A DNA stretch of 64,000 bases from Melitaea cinxia. Taxonomy: Eukaryota; Arthropoda; Insecta; Lepidoptera; Nymphalidae. The stretch lies in NCBI RefSeq assembly GCF_905220565.1, contig NC_059417.1, positions 9,038,518-9,102,517 of the forward strand. Reading direction: 5' to 3'. The notes beneath the pieces are model-generated. The model saw only the letters and a list, made by a program, of their open reading frames with translations. It did no database searches and was not told where the DNA came from. A program made the position numbers and the translations under genes. Below are positions 10,390 to 21,200 of this stretch, piece after piece. How positions within the stretch are numbered: the stretch's first letter is position 1; each line of letters begins with the position of its first letter.

Positions 10390-13300
10390 ATGGCAGATCA
10401 ATTGCTAATTCATGATGACATCAAGTTGTAAGTATTTTTATAGCTTTACAGTAATGGATGATAATTGCATTAAGATTTTTTTCGATAGTAGATTTGTTAA
10501 TAATTAGCAGCAGCTGAGAATAATTTTCAGGATTTTCTTTAACCCTTTGATTGTCCCCCGAGTATTTTTTTATAACAAAAATAATGTCTTGGTTTTGATA
10601 TACTAATGTACTTAAATAATTAAATTTTATATTATAATATTTATTTATTTATATTAAGTTAATGGTTATTATGTACAATATAGGTAGATTTTCTATATTG
10701 TACATAATAGCCAAGTTAATTATAGATGTTATATTAAAAAGTGGTACAAATCTTATATTGATTTTTTTGGGGTACCAATATAATACTACATTACCAAAAA
10801 GTTTAACCACCTCTTTTGAGCTAAGTCTTAGTATACAATAACTTACTATCTTCAAATAAAACTAATTAGATATATATTATATCTCATATAGAAAAGAGTT
10901 TTAAGCTAGATATATACTTCTTTTCTAAATAAAATTAAATTTTTACTTAATTTTTTTTAGGTACACAACATCAGATAAATTTTATTTTGAACCAACAATC
11001 AATCCAACAGAGATTTTGGTCATTGATAGAGTTACTGGGGAAGCTGTTGTCAAAGGTAACATTTATATATACTACTGGTTTTGTTAATAACTTAGTTATA
11101 TTACATACTAACAATAATATCTTAAACAAAATAAACTGCCATATAAGCTAACATGACTTAAAAAAAAAAAAAAACCTACCATGTAAACTAAAAGATTTAA
11201 AATAAAATACCTGTCATATATTTAATCTAAAAGACTTAAAAAATATATAAAATAAGTTTAAATTAAAAAAAAAGTAGTTTTTATAAGAGGTCTTTTTAGG
11301 GTATCCCAAAAAACTGCTCTAAAAAGTTTTAGGTTCTATATAACTTCATTACAAGGTGAATTTTCATTTAAAAGTTCATATTTGCAGTACAAAACTCTGT
11401 CATATTTTGTACTTAAATGTTTAATCTAAAAACAAATAAAGACATATGATAAGGGTTTCTTAATAAACTAAATGAACGTATTTTGTGGTTCCATAATGAT
11501 ATATTGCCCATATATTATATTGATATATGGGCACTGTTCTGTGATGAGTTACAGAATGTTGTTATACTTTTTGGATAATTTATCTTTTTATTTAAAAGAA
11601 ATAAAAAGAATTTACTTGTTTCATAGTTAAAAAGTTTATATCAAAACAATTGTTTTTTCCTTATAATACAAGTAGAAATTTCTTTCTGACTGATGATAAA
11701 AATATTTTTTTTATTTATTTAAAAAGTATATATATTTTTTATAACTATGCAGAATATTTTATCTTAATACATTATATTACATATTGACATAATCACACTT
11801 GAGTAAATATAGTAATGAGTATTCACATAAATTAATTTCTTATCAAAATTAAATATATGTGTTTTACAGAAGTAATGTCAATAAGTACATATTTTCTTCT
11901 CTATTACTGTTTAAAATACGCATTATTAGGAATGACTCAAAAACTTCTCATCAGATTTCGCTCAAAATTAAAATGGTTTATTTGACCCATTTGACAAGTG
12001 CTTGTTTGCCGACCTAGTGACATAAAAAAAAAAAAACAAAAAAAGTGCAGTTGAAACACTTTCTAAAGTCCCATAAAATCAAGGTTTTTGTGTTTATTTC
12101 TATTGCAATTTTTTCAGATATAAATGCTGTTAAAATCCCAATACCAGCAAATGCATATAAACCAGTTTGTGGTTTCCTCGGCTCCATTAAACTCATATCT
12201 GGATTGTATTTAGTCGTGGCTAAGTATAGGATATTGGTAAGTATTTCGATGTATCAATCTGTTAATCTGTATAGTGTTAAAAGTTAAAATAATCCATTAT
12301 TTACGAAGGTGTTTTTATAGACATGATATAAATCCTTATCTTTATTATATTGTAAATGAATTAACGATAACAAGAAATTTAAAAATGATTTTATTGCATT
12401 ATTATTATTTGTTAGGAATGAATCCTTACAAATAAAAAATCCTACAATCAATAAGGCAATTTTATGAAGATATTTGACTTTTATTGCATTTAATTTGGAC
12501 GCATAATTTAGGAGATAATGTAAAATCAAATAAAACGCGCTGGTGTAAGTCGCCCGCGAGCGAAACTGCGTGGCACGGCTAGTTTTGTTATAAATTAAGA
12601 AGTTTGATATACTTAATTTATTAGTAATTAGTATGAAAATGACTAATGTTGCAGGTAGGAAAAATTAATGGACAGGATATATACCAATTGGCAGGTACAG
12701 ATGTGATACCATATTCAAGATCGACAACTCACTTAACCAACAAACAGGTATGTATTTCCTTACACTGCACAGATAAATAAATTCACTATTGTTTATAAAA
12801 ATACTTCTCGAAAATAACCAACTACAATTACAAAAAATATTTGATCTGTTATTAAGAATCTTCTGCTTGACCAATATATGCATTCGCATGCATTCAGCCT
12901 GTAATATCCCACTGTTGGGCATAGGCCTCTAGCTCCACTGCGGGTCGGCGGATATATTCCCTACTATGAGTAAAGATCGCTATCAGATATATATAGTAAC
13001 AAACGGGACCGACAGCTTAACGTATTCTCCGAGGCACGGTGTGGAGAACCACTAGTACAGATATCCAATCTGGAAAGGTATATTTGCAGAAATACAAATC
13101 CTTCCCGAGCGGGAATCGAACCCGCAAACCGCCGGTTTTTTAGCCGACTACTCGCAACACTAACCAGGGTTGTTGTGTCTTACATAAGTCTGTCTATCTG
13201 TTTGTTTTACCTTTTGGAGTAGACAGATTCTGAGAAAATTGATAAAATTAAAAAAAAAAAAACAAGTATAAAATGAATACAAAAAATTAATCTTTGTCAA

Positions 13301-15243
13301 AAATTATCGTGTTATAAAAAATATAGTCATCATCATTACAGCCTATACAGTCCACTGCTGGACATAGGCCTCCACAAGTTTACGCCAAAAATAACGTCAA
13401 GTTATCGCGTAATAAGAAAAGATTTTAGGTGTTAAAAAAGCTTTTCTAGTAACAAGTTTAAAAAATTAAAAAAAAACTAAGTACAAAAATGTATCATTCA
13501 TCATCATTTTATTTAGCCTATTGCAGTCCATTGCTGAAGACAGGTCTCCACAAGTTCGCGCCAAAAATGGTGTGAACTCATGTGTGTTGCCCATAGTCAC
13601 CACGCTGGGCAGGCGGGTTGGTGACCGCAGGGCTGGCTTTGTCGCACCGAAGACGCTGCTATCCATCTTCGGCCTGTGTATTTCAAAGCCAGCAGTTGGA
13701 TGGTTATTCCGTCACCGGTTGGCTTTTTAAGTTCCAAGGTGGTAGCGGAACTGTGTTATCCCTTAGTCGCCTCTTACGACGCCCACGGGAAGAGAGGGGG
13801 TGGCTATATTCATTAGTACTGTAGCCACACAGTACATAAAAAATATAGTGTTAATGTACAATAGTGCTATGGATTTTTTTTGCTACTTGGTTTTAAATAC
13901 TTTATTTAATATAGTACTTTTTCTTATGTTTACTATATATCTTTCCAATCCAAACAGATAGAAGATAACAACACCTATGAGCGCATGCTGAAGCTGGCTT
14001 TAGACACGCCTGGGATTTACTTCTCGTATGGATATGACTTGACGCACACCATGCAGAGACTGCATTCAGTCCCTCCTGATTTCCACAAGGTAATATTTTA
14101 TAAGTATTTAGTTTGTGACGATTAAGTACTGGCACATTTCAACCCTGAACGGTCGAGGGTTTGATTTTCATCCCCACTCCAAGTCTGTAATATTTTAAAT
14201 TTTATAAATTATTATATCAGCCGGTTGCTTTCTAAAACACAAGTACTAAAAATTAAGTATAGGATCTTGGAAAATAGAATATACAGTACATAGTAATTAA
14301 ATATAGCTTACGCAATCTCTTCTTTTACCTATCCTTGACTATGCAAAGGTGTGCTATTTAGATGTGACAAAAGAGCTAGTTAATAAATTAGAGCGTCTAC
14401 GAAATCTTGCGACACGCTTCATCTTTGGTTACGATACGATTACATATAGCCTATCTTAGGAAAATCGTGCTTATATTAAACATTACAAAAAATATATCGC
14501 TTCAGCCTGTAATATCCCACTATTGGGCATAGGTCTCTTTCCCCATGTAGAAGAAGGATCAGAGCTTAATCCACCACGCTGCTCCAATGCGGGTTGGCGG
14601 ATACAAAAAATATATATCTATTGAAAAAAGACTAAATATTTTAAATTTTATTTATGTAATATTTTTAAGTAATTGTTATTTTTTTTTTTTGAATAAACAA
14701 TTATTAAAAATAGCACAAGCAAATTACCTTGTTGAGTTTATCGGTGTAGTAGTAGATTAAAAATTCACCAAACAATAGTTTTACTGTTATATTAGGGCCT
14801 GTATCACCAGTTGTGTATAATGCTATTTGACGGATGACGATATAAATAGACTTTGACAGCGGGAGGTAGAATAGGCCAGAAGGACCTACTTCTCTTCAAT
14901 TAATATGCTACAACTTTGAGGTTAATAAACGCGAATAGAAATAATTCATAAATATAGCAGAATTCGATGGTAAAAAAGAATAATGGATCAAAAACTTTGA
15001 ACTGTTGGATACTGTCATCCGTCAAATAGCATTGTCTACAACTGTTGAAACAGGTCTTTAGTTATTTAAGATTGGTTTTGGTACTGTTCTTAAACAATAC
15101 ATATAAATGTTTTGACTTTTAGATGTCGCTAGCAAGTCGTGCCGACTCTCGTTTCCTATGGAACGGGCATCTCTTGAAGGACTATTCACATCAACAATTC
15201 GCGAGATTCGCTTTGCCTATCATTCAAGGATGTATCCTTTACA

Positions 15244-15286
<43 letters not shown>

Positions 15287-18200
15287 GTATTTGCTAGCAA
15301 ACAAAAAAAGCTACTTCAATTTACTCACTCAAATATTCCATACACAAATAAAACAACGTAGAAAGTCACCAACCGTCTGCCCAGCGTGGTGACTATGGCC
15401 AACATACATGAGTTCCTGCAATTTTTGCGCGAACTCTTGGAAGCCTATGTCCAGCAGTGGACTGCGATAGGCTGAAGTGATGAGATAGTCGAAAAAATAT
15501 TTACTTAAATACGCATAGTGGTCAGATCTCGATCAAATTTAAATGGAATCACATGACAAGCGCTAGTTTTGGAATATAAAAAAAATAATTAAAATCGGTA
15601 CATCCAGTAAAAAGTTTTGAGGTAACACGCATAAAAAAAAAACAGTTGAATTTTAGAACCCTCGCCGATTTTTGTATTCTGTTAAATACCTTGTGCCTAA
15701 CTTCTGCCCAAACATATTGTGGTCTGAAAATCGTCGAAATTATCTTGAAATATTGACCATAATTGTTGATAATTGTCAATTAATAAACAAGTTTGCAATA
15801 GTAATAATTGCAGTTAGCAATCGTAATTTGCTCTATTAGTATAATTTGCATTTTCTATTTGAATGTAGTTCAAGTTCATGTGTCTGATTTTTGTTACCAA
15901 TATGGAGATAGTTTTAAAACTTTGTTACTGATGAGCAGTTATGAAGACATCAGGGTAGCGTTTCAGAAATTGTACTTAATCTTTACAGCATTTTAGTTAT
16001 AATATTGCTATTGTAGAAGTATCATAATGGATGTAACTTGTATACATATGATCTTGACTATATTCAAAGTAAGTCAGGTGGCCAGAGCTCCTGGGGAGGG
16101 TTGGTAGTAGGGTCGGCAACACGCTTGTGATGTTTCTGGTCTTGCAGGAGTCTATAGGCTACGCTAACCTCTTACCATATCATTTGGGTCGTACGCTTGT
16201 ATGCCATTGTTTGTAGTTATATGAATTCCTGAAAAACGCGTAGTCGTGGCCATAAACCACGTAACAGTGAACGGTCACCAGCTGACGTGGTCACTATTGT
16301 CGCGGCGAAGCGTGGAGCGCGCCGGCACTAGACTGTTTATGCGCGGGATCGATGCTCAGGTAGGTTTATTACAGTTACAGCCTCATATAGGTATCGGCAC
16401 GGATGTTGAGCGCTCAGCGACAGAATAGGGATCGCCTTGCACAATGTGTAGGCTCGTGTACAGAAAATAATTTAGAACAGTATAAAAAATAAATAAATCG
16501 CATGTAAAAGTATTAAGTGCAAATTACATAACTATATCACGTTAACGTAAAGTTCAATGTGAGCGCTCGATACCCTTGACGATAACTATACATGCTTAAT
16601 CTCATTTTACTAGAAGAGCATAAGGGAATGTGTTCGATTAATCTTTATAAATATTATAATTTATATAATAAACTAGCTGCCCGGACAGACTTCGTTCTGT
16701 CAAAAGTTAATAGTAATTTTTTTTTTTTTTTTAGTATTAATACCTTCCGTGGGCCTTAAGGAACATACAAAAAAATAAATTAATAATTCAAGAGATGTAA
16801 ATATAATTGATTTATATAATAATTGATTATCGAAACATTTTTTTTTTCGGTTCATAATGAATCGATTTATTTTAAAAAGAAAAGGAAAATATTTTTTTCG
16901 TAGTACCATTTTTCATTAATCGGTTATAAAATAACGATGAAAAGATTTCTTAAAACTTTAAAACGATTTTTTTTTTCACATAAATTAATTATTTTATACA
17001 AAACGGATAACTAGTTTTAAAAACATAAGATAACCCTAAAAACAAACATTACAGGGAAACGTAGCAAACTTCGTCGAAACCGAACAGATAGTCGAAAGAG
17101 GTGGTGAGAAGTCTTCCTTCGTCCAGACTCGAGGGTCGATACCGCTGTACTGGAGCCAGTTCCCCAACCTCAAGTACAAGCCGGCGATGGCTCTGTCGCC
17201 TGAAGACCACGTGGCTGCGTACACGAGACACATGAGGGACCAGCTTCAGAAGTATGGAAATCAAGTTCTGTTGAATTTGGTGAGATATCTTGATGTCTGG
17301 AATTTTTTACTATGCTTTAAGAAATGGTTTTTTTTTGGGTTTTCTGACAGCTATTAGCTATTAGTGCTGTTGTGCTATACCTGTTTGTAATGTCACTCAC
17401 ACATATATCACTTCAGCCTATCGCAGTCCACTGTTGGACATTGGTCTCCACAAGTTCGCGCCAAAAAATGGCGTGAACTCATGTGTGTTGCTCATAGTCA
17501 CCACGCTGGGCAGGCGAGTTGGTGACTGCAGAGCTGGCTTTGTTGCACCGAAGACGCTGCTGACGGGCGTCTTCGGCCTGTGTATTTCAAAGCCAGCAGT
17601 TGGATGGTTATTCTGCCATCAGTCGGCTTTAAAAGTTCCAAGGTGGTAGTGGAACTGCGTTATCCCTTTGTGTGTGTGTTTATGATGTAAAAGGGACTTA
17701 CCAGTTGCCTAAACATGGATTTCGTTGTGAAGGTTTCTTTTACTGTCCAGCGGGAGACAATTTTAACTCTTGATTTTTTTTTGCGGAATCGGAACCTCAA
17801 CTATCTCATTTCTCGTTGAGGACTTTCGTCTATTCAGTATATCCTATGGCCAAAGTCATATTGTTAAAATAATTTTAAGGAAAAATTTGTGATTTTTTTT
17901 TTCTAGATCGACCAGCACGGCAAGGAGGAGGCTCTGGAACGAGGCTACCGCGCGGCCGTCGCGGCGGCGGCCCTGCCCTCCGTGCGCTACGAGCCCTTCG
18001 ACTTCCACGCCGAGTGCCGCGGCATGCGCTACGACCGCCTCGCCGTGCTCATGGACCGCATCGCGCACGAGCAGGTACGGCAGCACTACCCTCCCTGCGC
18101 TACCGGCCCTTCGACCTCTACTCCGGAACTTTTGTTCCTCGACGAACGCTAAGTTAATAATAATAATAAAGACGTTTATTCACCAAGCATAAAAAAAAAC

Positions 18201-21200
18201 AAAAGATTTCTAAGTCTAATTTACAGAGATTTTATAAAAAATGCTGGTGAAAAGGTCGTAGACTCAGCTTATTGCTGCTTTTCAGTCCGCACCTTTACAA
18301 ATGCTGCCAGCACAGGACATTAGATTTACATTTAAAAACTAGATATAGTAACGAAAAAAGTAATGAAAATAGTATTTAATAAAATAAAAAATAAAAAACC
18401 AGGATTAATAAATGAAGTACATTGCCGAAGGTACAAGAAGTTAGCTATTAGATGTCTACGACTTACTTCGTAAACTAGGCAAATATTTAATTGAGGTGAT
18501 ATCATGTTCAAAACTTGGAGCAGAGCGGCTGGTAAAGTTTGTCAACCATTGATGAAGATAACAGCTACATAATACAACTCTCAATCAGAGTTGTGTTCCT
18601 GTGGTGAGTAAGGTGCCCTGAGAGATCCCGGAGAGGGTGTGGAGTAAGGTCGGTTGTCACAGGCTGTAGGCTGTGATAACCGCTTACCATCAGGGTCGTC
18701 TGGAGAATGTCTTTAAGACCTTGGGTTGGGGGGAACGAGGCATCAACGTCAACGGCGAATACATCTCTCACTTTCGTTTCGCCGACGATATCGTCATCTT
18801 TGCGGAGACGTTGGATGAGTTAGGCTAAATGCTGGCCGGTCTAAATGAGTCCTCCCGACGTGTCGGTCTTTGTATTAACTTGGACAAAACGAAAGTTATG
18901 TTTAACAACCAAGTTATACCGGGACATCGGTCGATGGTACCCTTCTCGAAGTTGTTCAGGATTATATTTACGTAGGCCATACTATCCAACTAGGCCGCAA
19001 CAATTTCGAGAAGGAGGCTGACAGGAGGATTCGGTTAGGCTGGACGGCGTTTGGCAGGCTTCATCGAGTCTTCACTTCGAAGATTCCGTAATGCTTGAAG
19101 ACAAAAGTCTTCGAGCAATGTGTCCTGCCTGTGCTAATATACGGAGCTGAGATGTGGACACTGACGAAGGGACTGGTCCACAAGTTTAAAGTCGCTCAAC
19201 GTGCAATGGAAAGGGTTATGCTTGGAGTTTCTCTTAAAGATAGGATTAGAAATGAGACTATCCGCGAGAGAACGAAAGTAACCGACATAGCCCACAGAAT
19301 TAACAAGTTGAAGTGGCAGTGGGCTGGTCACTGTGTCTCAGGACCGATGGCCGTCGGAGTAGACGGGTCCTGGAGTGGAGACCGCGTCTTGGCAAACGCA
19401 GTGTGGGACGTCCTCCGGCCAGTTGGACCGACGATCTACGTAAAATTGCCGGTTTAGGCTGGATGAGGATTGTGGAAAACCGGGATGTCTGGCGCTAACT
19501 TGGGGGGGCCTATGTCCAGCAGTGGACTGACAATGATGATGGTGATGATGATAAGGGTCGTATATTGGGCACCCTAACTGAAACTTAACGCGGCCGGGCA
19601 GACGGAGTTCGGCTACTTCCTGTCGCGCGGCGGCTCGGTGCTGCTGCGCCAGGGCGGCGTGTTCCGCACCAACTGCGTGGACTGCCTGGACCGCACCAAC
19701 GTGGTGCAGAGCCTGCTGGCGCGCCGCCAGCTCGCCGCCGTGCTGCGCCTGCTGGCCGTCACCGACCAGGGCGATCGCCACCCGCACCTCGATGCGCTGT
19801 TCAATACGGTACGGCGGATTCTCTTGGATTCTTTTCTTTTCTTTTATTTAAACGGGGGAGGGGGGGGGGGGGGGAGGAAAAACATCACTAAATATCACAA
19901 GGAGAATTGTAATGAAATATCGTGTGTATTTATTTTCGTTGATGATTCGTGATTTTTAAACCAAAAAAACAATCATCAAACATTTGAATTTTGCAACCTT
20001 GATGCCCGTATAGAAATTTCTATCGTGATACTTCAAAATTTTTTGATATGCAGGTTTACAAACATTTGATTCGACGTTTTTTAAACTTACTTTTACTTTA
20101 ATTAGTTCTTTTATAAGTTTTTAATTGAACCGATTATTACACAAATATTACAAAATTTATTGAATATGTCTACATCGGGCTTTGTAATTATTATTTCTCA
20201 TGAAAAACTTCAATCCAAACATTCGCAAATCTGCTATAAAGATCTATTTGATAGTTCCAAAATAACAAACACTTTCCAACAGGTATGGGCAGACCACGCA
20301 GACATGATTTCTATTCAATACTCCGGCACGGGAGCCCTGAAGACCGACTTCACTAGAACCGGCAAGAGGACCCGACTGGGGCTTCTGAGGGACGGGATCA
20401 ATTCCCTCACCAGATACTACAAGAACAACTTCTGCGATGGTTTCCGACAGGTAATATAAAAGTCATAACACTAGCTGATGAAAAGGTTATAGGGAAATTA
20501 TTTTGATTAACATTTCGTCCTGTTTAAATTGACTCTTATTATACAATCTTTAAGAATGTTCGGTTATATGTAGACGCTGCGTTGGCGCAACGGTCACAGC
20601 CATGGATTGTACCTGTTGCGCTGGCAGTTGCAGGTTCGATCCCCGCACATGACAAACATTTGTATTGGCCATACAGGTGTTTGCTGTGGTCTGGGTGTTT
20701 GTGCAGTCCTTGTGGGTCTCCCCACCGTGCCTCGGAGAGCACGTAAAGCCGTCGGTCCCGGTTGTTATCATGTACACCTGATAGCGATCGTTACTCATAG
20801 TAGGGAATATATCTGCCAACTCGCATTGGAGCAGCGTGGTGGATTAAGCTCTGATCCTACTCCTATACAGGGAAAGAGACCTATGCCCAGCAGTGGGATA
20901 TTACAGGCTGAAGCAATGTAAACACACACCATAAAATATTACGAGTTTTCATTCAAAAATGAGCTTCTGTATAACCATAAATTCGCACATTCTAATCATA
21001 TGTTTTTTCATGTATCTATTATTCTTTAAAGCACTGTCTAGCTCTATAGTAAAATTTATCTGAAATACAGGCAACCATGGATTATCAGACTACATTAGTC
21101 GGGTGTATAACCTTAACATCCGGGGCGTGTAGCTCAGTTTGATGTTTGGGAATTTACCTATCTATATATAACTATCGAATGTAATAAAAAATGTATAATA

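Noticed and set aside
19338..19787. 149-codon minus-strand ORF
   Set aside because: Antisense shadow of SAC1 exon 10 and the LINE 3' end; the plus strand carries the conserved phosphatase motif.
20573..20660. tRNA gene by A/B boxes
   Set aside because: The same head recurs with a fixed non-tRNA body and a common 3' end (family C SINE); no acceptor stem closes.
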